From positions 62,001-126,000 of the forward strand of contig NZ_JANUXY010000003.1 of the NCBI RefSeq assembly GCF_024814435.1: DNA of 64,000 nt, written 5' to 3'. The notes beneath the pieces were generated by a model, which was not told the origin of the DNA, made no database searches, and worked only from the letters and a program-made list of their open reading frames with translations. Below, one piece after another: positions 26,871-35,129 of this stretch; within the stretch, counting starts at the first letter, position 1, and each line of letters starts with the position of its first letter. The DNA is from Staphylococcus americanisciuri (GTDB lineage: Bacteria; Bacillota; Bacilli; Staphylococcales; Staphylococcaceae). Made by a program: the position numbers and the translations under genes.

Positions 26871-27398
26871 ACAGTTCCCCCCTATACATGCATCTCTAAG
26901 TAATTTACAGATACATTAAATATACATTCAAACTATATAAAGATATAAGTTTAAATAGTTTGTTACTATATTTTAAAATTCATTCACTTAGTTAGCAATC
27001 TTTTCTCATTTATTTTTCACTTTTTTTCATTTTCAATTCCACTTCACTTTTATTACATTTAGCGTTATAATTCTTTTTTTAGATATTAGCTTAGTTTGAA
27101 CGAAATGTCTTTCTGAAAAACACAAAAAGGCTAGAGTATCAACTACCCTAACCTTCAAAACGTTCAATTAAGTTGTTTTGAAAACAATTATATTTACCAA
27201 GCTATAACCTGCAAGTTTAGCAATATCTATCATATCTTGTACATATTTAATAATGTCTGTTCTCTATCACATCTATTTTCGACTCATACCGCCGGCTGTT
27301 TTATGACTTCATCACTTTCTAACTTCCGTTGTGTTACTTAAAATATCTCTTTTACTACTTATACATTTACTGTATTGTGAACTTTCTATTTTTCTATG
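26871..27398. other. Intergenic region upstream of sarR
   Basis: 528 very AT-rich bases that include the sarR promoter region and the 3' end of the flavin monooxygenase transcript. AAAGGCTAG (27126) and CTAACCTT (27149) form an imperfect hairpin. No ORF with a convincing start was found. Confidence 0.4.
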
Positions 27399-28451
27399 TT
27401 ATTTGTTTGCAAAATACTCGTCAACAATCGGTTTGACTTCCTCACCGAACAAACGAATCGCATTCATTGTACGATCATGTGGCATAGAGCCTATTGGTAA
27501 ATGCATCATAAAACGCGTAATACCTAGCGCTTCAACGGTATCGATAATTTTCTGTGCAACCGTTTGTGGACTACCAACATACATCGCACCGTTCGGGCCA
27601 ACCTCTCTTTGAAAATGTTCAACTGTAAATGGTGGCCAACCACGCTCTTGTGCTAAGATGTTGTGATATCGTTCTGTTGGGAGATAAAACTCACGCTGCG
27701 CCTGTTCATCTGTTTCAGCAATGTAGCCCCAAGAATGTGATGCAACTTGGATTTTACTTGAATCATGCCCTTCTGATTCAGCTGTAGCTCTGTACATTGC
27801 AATGTTGCGTGCAAAGCGTTTTGGATTCCCACCAATAATCGCATAAGTAATCGGTAAACCGAGACGCCCTGCTTTAATTGAAGACTCTGGCGTACCCCCA
27901 GTTGCTAACCAAATCGGTAATTCAGATTGTACTGCACGTGGATATACCCCTAAACCATTAATACTTGGTCGCAGATGACCTTCCCAATGCACAATCTCAT
28001 GTCGGTTAATTGTCATCAATAACTCTAACTTCTCATCGAACAATTGTTGATAATAATTCAAATCGTAGCCAAATAGTGGAAACGATTCAATAAATGAACC
28101 TCGTCCTACCATAATCTCTGCACGACCATCAGAAAGACCATCAATTGTCGCAAATTGTTGATAAACACGAACAGGATCATTCGATGAGAGAACCGTCACT
28201 GCTGAAGTCAATTTAATATTTTCTGTCACAGATGCAGCGGCTGCAAGTACTGTTCCTGGATCCGATACCGCATAGTCTTCTCTATGATGTTCACCCAGCC
28301 CGTAAACGTCCAAACCTAACTGGTCTGCCAATTTTATTTCTTCAACGATATGACGAATTCGTTCGCCATTGGATAATGCTGGGAACTGTCCATTTTCTGT
28401 AAATATTTCTTGATTGTCTGCAAATGATGTTATACCTAATTCTACACGCAT
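27399..28451 (-). CDS. LLM-class flavin-dependent oxidoreductase
   Basis: A 350-residue bacterial luciferase-like TIM-barrel protein. MRVELGITSFADNQ, LGLDVYGLGEHHREDYAVSD, LSDGRAEIMVGRGSF and RSELPIWLATGGTPES-like blocks follow the family order. It uses FMNH2 supplied by a reductase. The substrate is unknown, and neighbours give no clue beyond the flavoprotein-like gene two genes downstream. It is transcribed alone. Confidence 0.88.
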   Translation of the reverse strand: MRVELGITSFADNQEIFTENGQFPALSNGERIRHIVEEIKLADQLGLDVYGLGEHHREDYAVSDPGTVLAAAASVTENIKLTSAVTVLSSNDPVRVYQQFATIDGLSDGRAEIMVGRGSFIESFPLFGYDLNYYQQLFDEKLELLMTINRHEIVHWEGHLRPSINGLGVYPRAVQSELPIWLATGGTPESSIKAGRLGLPITYAIIGGNPKRFARNIAMYRATAESEGHDSSKIQVASHSWGYIAETDEQAQREFYLPTERYHNILAQERGWPPFTVEHFQREVGPNGAMYVGSPQTVAQKIIDTVEALGITRFMMHLPIGSMPHDRTMNAIRLFGEEVKPIVDEYFANK

Positions 28452-28923
28452 TGTACTGACCTCACTTTCAAGTATAATTTTTATACTTGAATAATACCTC
28501 GACTTTCTATACTTGTCAACATGCGTGCTTTTGGTTGGCGATAAGTACTGACATTTTCTTTTACAAGTAACACAGGGAACCTATTCGTCTGTCTTACTAA
28601 ATCCAAACTATGCGCAATAGTGCTAAACAGCCAAAAAAGAGTGAGACAGAAATCTCATTTTCAAAAAAGATTCCATTATCCCACTCTGACAAAGATGAAA
28701 TGAAGTGGTGAGAGACTCAATTAGGTCTTAAACACCAGAACACTATGCAAAATCAATCTTTAACTCGACCAAAACTGAGCAGTAGCTTATCGATATGTGA
28801 CAATATTTTCAGCATGGCACATATCTTAATATCCTTACAGACACACTGCTACAAAATATTTTAAATTCTGTCGTGCTCCCAAATGTTATGGAACCCCCTG
28901 CTTCTCCACACCTATGCTCAATA
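28452..28923. other. Intergenic region with a dispersed hairpin
   Basis: 472 bases between the luciferase-like gene and the PH-domain gene. The only structure I see is the hairpin repeat at 28639-28690; the rest is featureless. Confidence 0.4.
28639..28690. repeat. Dispersed intergenic hairpin, ATCTCATTTT family, copy 1
   Basis: AGAGTGAGACAGAAATCTCA is followed by TTTTCAAAAA and the return arm AGATTCCATTATCCCACTCT. The core resembles copies at 29318, 48565 and 62166. Confidence 0.65.
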
Positions 28924-29262
28924 TTATGCTTTCGTATATTTATTAATTTGTTGTTGGACATAATCAACAAAGTCATTAATGTCACCTTTGTTAATTTGAC
29001 GCATTGCTACATTACCTATTTCAAATCCTATCCATAATACGTCATCTTCTAATGTAATACTAGAAATTTCATTGTATGGGATATTGCGATAATAAAATTG
29101 TCCATTCATATCCACATTCATAATTAAACGCTCATTGGTTGCTATATAAGCTCCCTCAAATTCACGCTGACCGTTTACTTGATATTCAATTTTCCCCAAT
29201 ACTGTAGGTCCTGTTTTTTCAGTTGGGAATAAGTCTTCTGGATTAACTCTATCTAGAATCAT
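28924..29262 (-). CDS. Small bacterial PH-domain protein
   Basis: 112 residues with alternating strands: GAYIATNERLIMNVDM, FYYRNIPYNEISSITLED, WIGFEIGNVAMRQINKGDINDFVDYVQQ. This is the pattern of YokE-like/bacterial pleckstrin-homology domains: seven strands and a terminal helix. No signal or membrane segment. The role is unknown. It stands alone, flanked by two copies of a dispersed hairpin repeat. Confidence 0.75.
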   Translation of the reverse strand: MILDRVNPEDLFPTEKTGPTVLGKIEYQVNGQREFEGAYIATNERLIMNVDMNGQFYYRNIPYNEISSITLEDDVLWIGFEIGNVAMRQINKGDINDFVDYVQQQINKYTKA

Positions 29263-29317
29263 TCGCGTCCCATCTCCTTTTCCTTACAAAATTACTTGAT
29301 GATATGCAGTCTATTAC

Positions 29318-29366
29318 GGGGAGTAAGGAACCTCATTTTCTAAAAAGGTTCCCCATTGTCCCCTCC
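29318..29366. repeat. Dispersed intergenic hairpin, ATCTCATTTT family, copy 2
   Basis: GGGGAGTAAGGAACCTCATT and AGGTTCCCCATTGTCCCCTC form an imperfect stem around TTTTCTAAAA. The bases 29392-29416 just beyond it match 13224-13248 at 20 of 25 positions. Confidence 0.65.
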
Positions 29367-29475
29367 TGGCAAAGCTGCACGTGAGCGACAAAGTTTGAAA
29401 AATATATTTCCACTCTAGCCAACGATTGCCTTTTCTAACTTTGAACAGTGTTTCTATTGACGTACCTATTACTCA

Positions 29476-30552
29476 CTAATACGAAATAAGACCGATATTT
29501 TCACGTCCTAAATAATCAATCGTTAGGCCTTCATTGTAGAGGTCTCGATCTAATATTGTAGAGGCAATAGTAATAATCGCGTCAATATTTGGTGTAGGCA
29601 CGCCTATCTCACGTCCTAGACTAGACCACAATACGAGTCCATAAGCGATATCTTCCGTTAAATAACGATTATTTACTTTATGTGGTCCTGGAATTTGGGA
29701 AAATACTGGACTGTGATTAAAAATTTTATTTAATGGCTCATCTTCCATTTCACGCTCTAAGTACCCACGTTCAATACGCGCTTCTTTGGCAGTCTCAAGT
29801 TCAAAGCCTAATTTTCGACCTAACGATAAGCGCTCTTGTTCTACAGCATGTAATAGACGCACCGTGTGTTTCGTAATCCCTTCTTTGTACAATGCGAAGT
29901 GGTCACTGTAATCAATACGTCCTACATTTAATAATACTGGCCCTGGATGCACTTCTGGATTACCATTTTCAAGATTTGTACGCCATAAACACTCTTCTTT
30001 CACGATATATGGATATAGCTGTTCTACTTTATTGAATGCATCAACTAAGTCTTTTTCGTCAAACGTTGAAAAATAGACTTTACGCACTTTTAACGATAAA
30101 TCTACTTTCCCTGCTTCAAAATCAACACGTGTGCCATATGTTAAAGTATTCGCTTCAGCAAAAACGGGACGTGTCTCGAGATTGTATTCCTTCAGTACTT
30201 TAATAAAGCGCGCTGACCCCATTGCTGCTGCCATATTAAAGAAGACAATCTGATCATCTTTCAAATAATGTGCCATCAATTCAGCATAATATTCAATAAA
30301 TGAAGATGGAATAACAAGCATTACAACTTCTGCATCTTCTAAAACGTATGCCATATTATCACTTACCGATGTGAACTCGACAAAGCTTTCCTTACCTTCA
30401 TTATTGTAATGAAATCCCCCTTGTGCTATGGCTTTATCGAACTTATCAATCGATTGATTACGACAATACAATTTCACTTCATGACCTTGATCTACCATGT
30501 CAACTGCTGCTGTCACAGCACCATTTCCCGAACCTACAATTGCAATTTTCAT
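29476..30552 (-). CDS. NAD/NADP octopine/nopaline dehydrogenase-family protein
   Basis: 358 residues with an N-terminal Rossmann motif MKIAIVGSGNGAVTAAVDM, and a C-terminal helical domain with NPEVHPGPVLLNVGRIDY, which carries the Asn-His pair typical of opine dehydrogenases. The family joins an amino acid to a keto acid by reduction. This is not the staphylopine gene cntM, which lies in the cnt cluster; no metallophore genes are adjacent here. ATG 30552 follows AGAAGGGT; the frame extends 21 codons upstream without support. Confidence 0.82.
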   Translation of the reverse strand: MKIAIVGSGNGAVTAAVDMVDQGHEVKLYCRNQSIDKFDKAIAQGGFHYNNEGKESFVEFTSVSDNMAYVLEDAEVVMLVIPSSFIEYYAELMAHYLKDDQIVFFNMAAAMGSARFIKVLKEYNLETRPVFAEANTLTYGTRVDFEAGKVDLSLKVRKVYFSTFDEKDLVDAFNKVEQLYPYIVKEECLWRTNLENGNPEVHPGPVLLNVGRIDYSDHFALYKEGITKHTVRLLHAVEQERLSLGRKLGFELETAKEARIERGYLEREMEDEPLNKIFNHSPVFSQIPGPHKVNNRYLTEDIAYGLVLWSSLGREIGVPTPNIDAIITIASTILDRDLYNEGLTIDYLGRENIGLISY

Positions 30553-30771
30553 ATATACCCTTCTTTCGATTTTTAAAATTTGGTTGATATTCTTCATCCG
30601 TATATTTAATAGCATCGTATCAAATTAATATCCAAAAATAAATGATTCGTCGTTTTATATTTATTTTTACCCTCTTCCACCTATAATTATGTTATATATT
30701 GAAGTTTTTTATCAATCTCATGTAAACTATAGAGAAAGATAATGATAATATGAAAATAAGGAGGTGTCCAT

Positions 30772-31137
30772 ATGGAAGCATCAAATACAACGACTGAATC
30801 TGTCTATCCGTTAAAACCTTCTGATGACGAACGTTTGATGGCTGTACTAATCTATGTTACAAGCTTTTTCACAACGATTATTTTACCCCTCATCATTTGG
30901 CTAGTAAAACGTGATGATTCACGCTTTATAGATGTTACAGGCAAAAACTATATCAATTTTATTTTATCTTATACGATCTGGAGCGCCATTGGATTACTAT
31001 TAGTTTTGGTACTCGTTGGCTTGATTATTTTACCTATCATAAGCTTATTAGTATTTATATTCCATATCGTTGCAATTGTTAAAGCATATCATGGCGAAGA
31101 CTACTTACCCCCTTTATCTATACGCTTTTTCTCTTAA
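30772..31137 (+). CDS. DUF4870 (Tic20-like) small membrane protein
   Basis: 121 residues: a charged N-terminus, then DDERLMAVLIYVTSFF, PLIIWLVKRDDSRFIDVTGKN and two long hydrophobic segments. This is the standard DUF4870 layout of three to four helices. The function is unknown. AAGGAGGTGTCCAT precedes the ATG. Divergent from the opine dehydrogenase-like gene. Confidence 0.85.
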   Translation: MEASNTTTESVYPLKPSDDERLMAVLIYVTSFFTTIILPLIIWLVKRDDSRFIDVTGKNYINFILSYTIWSAIGLLLVLVLVGLIILPIISLLVFIFHIVAIVKAYHGEDYLPPLSIRFFS

Positions 31138-31158
31138 TCGCATAAAGTAAGATGAACT

Positions 31159-31200
31159 ATACCATAGTGCTACATATTAAATAGCGCTATGGTATTTTTT
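31159..31200 (+). terminator. Terminator after the DUF4870 gene
   Basis: ATACCATAG and CTATGGTAT pair, with GC pairs inside, followed by TTTTTT. Confidence 0.8.
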
Positions 31201-31294
31201 ATATAGGCGCTCCATCTTCTTCCACTGAGATAGCCCATTCCTTGTATTCTCGCGTATGGTTTTCTATACTTAAAGAGAAAGGTGGGAATTTACG

Positions 31295-32248
31295 ATGAAA
31301 AAAGTTTTTGTTGCAGGCCCTATTCCAGAAGCAGGGCTCGAACTATTACAAGCACATTTTGAAGTGGATGTGTATGACGGTCAAGGTATTATTGATAAAG
31401 AAACATTAAAACAAGGGGTTTCAGACGCATTTGGCCTTGTCAGCTTATTATCCACAGAAGTAGACCAAGAAGTGATTGATAGCGGTAAAAATCTTGAATT
31501 CATTGCCAACTATGGCGCTGGTTTTAACAATGTCGATGTTGACTATGCAAGACAACAAGGTATTTCTGTATCGAACACACCAAAGGCTTCTACTAATGCG
31601 ACAGCTGAACTTACAATGGGTATTTTATTAGCAGTTGCACGTCGTATTCCTGAAGGGGACCAACTCATGCGCCATGAAGGTTTCAACGGATGGGCACCAC
31701 TCTTCTTCAGAGGACGTGAAGTATCAGGAAAAACAATTGGAATTATCGGCTTAGGTGAAATAGGCAGTGCGGTAGCGCGCCGTGCTAAAGGATTCGACAT
31801 GTCTATTTTATACACTGGACCAAACCGTAAAGAACAGCGCGAACAAGAACTTGATGCAACATACGTTGATCTAGAAACATTATTAAAACAAGCGGACTTT
31901 GTTGTTATTAATGCAGCTTATAACCCAGCGCTCCATCATATGATTGATGCCGAACAACTTGCATTGATGAAATCAACAGCTTACTTGATTAATGCAGCAC
32001 GTGGTCCGATTGTACATGAACAAGCATTATTAGAAGCATTACAAAATAAAACAATTGAAGGTGCAGCCCTCGATGTTTACGAGTTTGAACCAGAGATTAC
32101 AGAAGGGCTTAAAGCATTGAACAATGTTGTTATTACACCACATATCGGTAATGCGACATATGAAGCACGCGACATGATGGCGAAAATCGTCGCACAAAAC
32201 TTAATTAAACAATCACAAGGTGAAACACCTGACTTTATTGTTAACTAA
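31295..32248 (+). CDS. D-2-hydroxyacid dehydrogenase (glycerate/phosphoglycerate dehydrogenase type)
   Basis: 317 residues with the NAD loop GIIGLGEIGSAVARRAKGF at about residue 148, the substrate loop ANYGAGFNNVDVD, and the catalytic triad region: arginine in NAARGPIVHE, glutamate in VYEFEPE, histidine in TPHIGNATYEAR. These reduce 2-ketoacids such as hydroxypyruvate or glyoxylate; the exact substrate is uncertain. AGAGAAAGGTGGG precedes the ATG. Monocistronic, closed by a strong hairpin. Confidence 0.9.
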   Translation: MKKVFVAGPIPEAGLELLQAHFEVDVYDGQGIIDKETLKQGVSDAFGLVSLLSTEVDQEVIDSGKNLEFIANYGAGFNNVDVDYARQQGISVSNTPKASTNATAELTMGILLAVARRIPEGDQLMRHEGFNGWAPLFFRGREVSGKTIGIIGLGEIGSAVARRAKGFDMSILYTGPNRKEQREQELDATYVDLETLLKQADFVVINAAYNPALHHMIDAEQLALMKSTAYLINAARGPIVHEQALLEALQNKTIEGAALDVYEFEPEITEGLKALNNVVITPHIGNATYEARDMMAKIVAQNLIKQSQGETPDFIVN

Positions 32249-32253
32249 TGATA

Positions 32254-32296
32254 AAAACCGTGATGTGAAGCGCTCAAACTTCATATCACGGTTTAT
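32254..32296. terminator. Bidirectional terminator between convergent dehydrogenase and monooxygenase genes
   Basis: AAACCGTGAT-TGAAG and CTTCA-ATCACGGTTT form a long stem with one mismatch. U-rich bases flank it on both sides. Confidence 0.85.
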
Positions 32297-32340
32297 CTTT
32301 GGGCTCTACAGAGGTGAAAACAAAGTAGAACTTATTTTAT

Positions 32341-33468
32341 TTACTCACTTTTCGCTTTGTATAAAAACTTCAATTGGCGTGCAATAAGCCATGTTGGCAA
32401 TTGGTGTACAAAACGATTACGCACACGCATACTGATACGCCCTTGCTTCTGTGCTATACGTCCAATTTTGCGCGAACGCTTAATAACTTTCGCTGTATGG
32501 TTCACACGTAATCTGTCGTAGCGTTTCAATGCTGTCACCAATGTATCATATTTGTCTAATGTATTCGCAAGGACAATCGCATCTTCCATCGCTTGCCCTG
32601 CACCTTGTCCCATATTAGGTGTCGTTGCATGTGCCGCATCTCCGAGTAATACAACGCGCTGTTGATAAACAAATGTTTTCAATGGTTTCAAATCATAAAT
32701 ATCATGATGTAAAATTTCAGTTTCTGGCTGTTGATCTAACACTCGACGTACAGGTTCTGGATATTGGTTAAAATATGCTTGCAAATAAGGTTTGTTAAAA
32801 CGCTTATAATGCAAATCATTTTCATTTGAATTAATCGCAGCAAACCAGTATGCGTCACCATTCAGCAGTGGAACAATACCAAAACGCCCTTTGGCACCCC
32901 AATACTCATCCGCAACGTTGCCCAAATCAGGCATATCTGAGACCATCCCTCTAAAGCATGTATAGCCTTGATATAGCACCTTAGCTTTGGGAAACATTGA
33001 TTGACGTACTACAGAACGAATGCCATCTGCACCTATGACTAAATCAAAAGTTTGGCTCGCTTGCTTACGAAAATGAATACGTGCCATCGTTTCACTGCCT
33101 TCTACCGACGTGACTTCATGATTAAAATGTAACATCTCATCTGATACATAGCTCGCAATCGTATCAACAAGTGTTTGACGTAGCACTGTCACATTCGTTG
33201 TTTTCTTGTCAAACGGCACCTCGCAAAGCACATTCCCATGGGCATCGAGCATACGAGTCGTTTGCAACAGATGTCCTATGTTCTTAATTCCTTTTGCTAG
33301 ATCACGATCTCCTAGTTTTTCAATCACATTGCCACCGATTCCAATGCCTGCACCGACTTCTTTAATGCTCGATTGCTGCTCGAAAACATGTACTTCATGC
33401 TGTTGTTCACGCAATAATGCTGCTAAAGTCAAGCCACCAATGCCTGCACCGACAATCCCTATTTTCAT
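32341..33468 (-). CDS. FAD-dependent monooxygenase (UbiH/PHBH type)
   Basis: About 375 residues. The FAD-binding GxGxxG reads MKIGIVGAGIGGLTLAALL, the second FAD motif is LVIGADGIRS, and the third GDAAHATTPNMGQGAGQAMEDA, all typical of class A flavin monooxygenases. The substrate is unknown. ATG 33468 was chosen because GAGGTG lies six bases before it; ATG 33477 is too close. Eleven bases separate it from the upstream glucosaminidase gene, so they may be cotranscribed. Confidence 0.9.
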   Translation of the reverse strand: MKIGIVGAGIGGLTLAALLREQQHEVHVFEQQSSIKEVGAGIGIGGNVIEKLGDRDLAKGIKNIGHLLQTTRMLDAHGNVLCEVPFDKKTTNVTVLRQTLVDTIASYVSDEMLHFNHEVTSVEGSETMARIHFRKQASQTFDLVIGADGIRSVVRQSMFPKAKVLYQGYTCFRGMVSDMPDLGNVADEYWGAKGRFGIVPLLNGDAYWFAAINSNENDLHYKRFNKPYLQAYFNQYPEPVRRVLDQQPETEILHHDIYDLKPLKTFVYQQRVVLLGDAAHATTPNMGQGAGQAMEDAIVLANTLDKYDTLVTALKRYDRLRVNHTAKVIKRSRKIGRIAQKQGRISMRVRNRFVHQLPTWLIARQLKFLYKAKSE

Positions 33469-33478
33469 AGCATTCACC

Positions 33479-34261
33479 TCAATTTTTCACATAATAATCT
33501 TTCAGCACACGTTCTTTTTTTATTCCATAAGACTTATAATAATGTGCCATTTGTTGCGCAATTCGAGTTGCCCAATCAACATCACTAGCATATTGATGCG
33601 TTCCAGGCGCTTGGGGATTCCAACGCATTTGATAAAGCGTTAGTTGACCATTCTCAAAATATTGCTGTCTTACAAATTCAGCGCCACCCATAATGGCTTT
33701 TTCTGGAGACGTCCACTTCGCTTTCATTGCATAACTTGTCCCAGTCTTTATGGCATCACGATCAAATGCACCAATCCCAAAAAAGTTATAATAGCGCTGA
33801 TTCCCTTTTTGGATACCTTGTGCTAGTTCAGATTGCCCTTGTCCTGTTTCGAGCTGTGCATGACTCACTAAATAAATGACATTCACCTCGTAACGTTTTT
33901 GCGCTTCTAAAAAGACTTTCCCCTGACCTTCAAGAATACCGCTACCTTTCAACATCTCATTCACTTCTGCTTCTGACATATTCACAGGTTCTGATAAATC
34001 CATATACATCAAATCAGAGTCTGTATGCTTTATCTTCATTGAATGTTTAATATCTTCATGGGTCGCTTCAACAAAACCCGCTTCCCCTGATTTGGTATGT
34101 AACACACCATTTTGAAGCTGTTGTTCATACGCTTCTTCAAATGTATATACTTTATGATTTCTGAATATGGACGTCTCATTGACGATGAGCAATCCAACAA
34201 ACACAAGAAGTATCACACATACGAAAAAGGCTGACGGGTGTGACTTCAGCCATTGCTTCAT
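33479..34261 (-). CDS. Membrane-anchored N-acetylglucosaminidase, SagA-like
   Basis: 260 residues: a cytoplasmic stretch, one membrane helix (about residues 12-29), then an extracellular glucosaminidase domain. VIYLVSHAQLETGQGQSELAQG (read as VIYLVSHAQLETG) carries the catalytic glutamate; YYNFFGIGAFDRDAI and GAEFVRQQYFENGQLTLYQM follow in family order. It cuts glycan strands of peptidoglycan. S. aureus has a similar enzyme (SagA/autolysin-like) at this locus; I am less sure of the name than of the activity. Upstream lies an 83-residue membrane gene in the same direction, 18 bases away. Confidence 0.87.
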   Translation of the reverse strand: MKQWLKSHPSAFFVCVILLVFVGLLIVNETSIFRNHKVYTFEEAYEQQLQNGVLHTKSGEAGFVEATHEDIKHSMKIKHTDSDLMYMDLSEPVNMSEAEVNEMLKGSGILEGQGKVFLEAQKRYEVNVIYLVSHAQLETGQGQSELAQGIQKGNQRYYNFFGIGAFDRDAIKTGTSYAMKAKWTSPEKAIMGGAEFVRQQYFENGQLTLYQMRWNPQAPGTHQYASDVDWATRIAQQMAHYYKSYGIKKERVLKDYYVKN

Positions 34262-34279
34262 ATCAAAACCTCTCTTATT

Positions 34280-34531
34280 CTATTGATTGAAATAATGCCA
34301 AATCATAAATGCAACAAATAAAATGACAATGGCATAAATAATATTAGCAGTACGTCTTAACTTCGGTCTTCCTTTGAATAGCATATTAAATAAAACAATC
34401 GTAATTGTCAAAGTAAGTAAGAAACAACCTAACGCCCATATAGGTCCTACAAATATAAATAAGACAATGCCAGCGAGCAATATAACATTGGATATCACGG
34501 CAAGCAATAAGATTTTATGTTCCTGATGCAT
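34280..34531 (-). CDS. Small membrane protein of unknown function
   Basis: 83 residues with three hydrophobic segments (about 8-30, 31-50, 62-80) and a lysine/arginine-rich stretch KGRPKLRRTAN before the last helix. GGAGGTCGCTT precedes the ATG. It leads a likely operon with the glucosaminidase and the FAD monooxygenase. No family recognised. Confidence 0.7.
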   Translation of the reverse strand: MHQEHKILLLAVISNVILLAGIVLFIFVGPIWALGCFLLTLTITIVLFNMLFKGRPKLRRTANIIYAIVILFVAFMIWHYFNQ

Positions 34532-34611
34532 AAGCGACCTCCTTCATCTTTCATTTTATTTTATCATGAATTATCTCCAAATGACGGATGAGTTACATCA
34601 CTTTACTTCCA

Positions 34612-34645
34612 AATAAAAGAAGCAGCCTCAGCCGCTTCTTTTATT
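34612..34645. terminator. Terminator of the fdhA-DUF1641 operon
   Basis: AATAAAAGAAGC and GCTTCTTTTATT are perfect reverse complements around a short GC loop. It lies 20 bases past the DUF1641 stop. Confidence 0.85.
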
Positions 34646-34664
34646 GCTTATATTTTACATGCAC

Positions 34665-35129
34665 TTATCGTGACATGCCTTTTAACATGTTTAAGAAATA
34701 CGTTAAACTTTGATTCATATCGTCATCTTTCAGCACACCCATAAGCCCCTTGATAGATGTTCTAGCATTTGGACTTGCTTGGTTCGCCACACGAATACCT
34801 TTATTAACTTTATTAAGTAGGACACGTAACTCATCTGTATCAAGGTCACCTAAAATAAAGACCATCTGACCAATATTGTGCAAAAATCCTGCATACTGAT
34901 CTTTGTTCAATTCAGTAACCAACTTTTCAGTAATAGTGCCCCGTTGTTTCACCGCACCATTCAGCGCATCTAAAATTTTGGCATCATCTAAGGTTTTCAC
35001 AAGATCAATGACTTTTAAAATACTTTCTTTATTCTCAGCAATCTTATCTGTCACTTCTGCAATGTTTTCTGCCTTAATCTCCGTTTCCGACTTTTCAATG
35101 CGTTTAATTTTTGTGATTCTCTCTGCCAT
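34665..35129 (-). CDS. DUF1641 protein, formate dehydrogenase-associated
   Basis: About 154 residues, mostly helical, with VIDLVKTLDDAKILDALNG, LVTELNKDQYAGFLHNIG and NARTSIKGLMGVLKDDDMNQ. DUF1641 proteins commonly pair with this type of FdhA in Firmicutes (YrhD beside YrhE in Bacillus). Its ATG overlaps the fdhA stop codon by one base (TAATG), with AGGTGAGG just upstream, so translation is coupled. The frame runs 16 codons further up, inside fdhA, without support. Its exact role is unknown; an accessory or electron-transfer-linked subunit is an inference. Confidence 0.88.
   Translation of the reverse strand: MAERITKIKRIEKSETEIKAENIAEVTDKIAENKESILKVIDLVKTLDDAKILDALNGAVKQRGTITEKLVTELNKDQYAGFLHNIGQMVFILGDLDTDELRVLLNKVNKGIRVANQASPNARTSIKGLMGVLKDDDMNQSLTYFLNMLKGMSR

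Noticed and set aside
29476-30552. Staphylopine dehydrogenase (cntM)
   Set aside because: Same enzyme superfamily, but no cntK/cntL or cnt transporter genes are adjacent, and the S. aureus cnt cluster is elsewhere.
30738-30757. GATAATGATAAT resembling half of a Fur box before the DUF4870 gene
   Set aside because: The second half (TGAAAA) does not match, and AT-rich promoter DNA gives such matches by chance.
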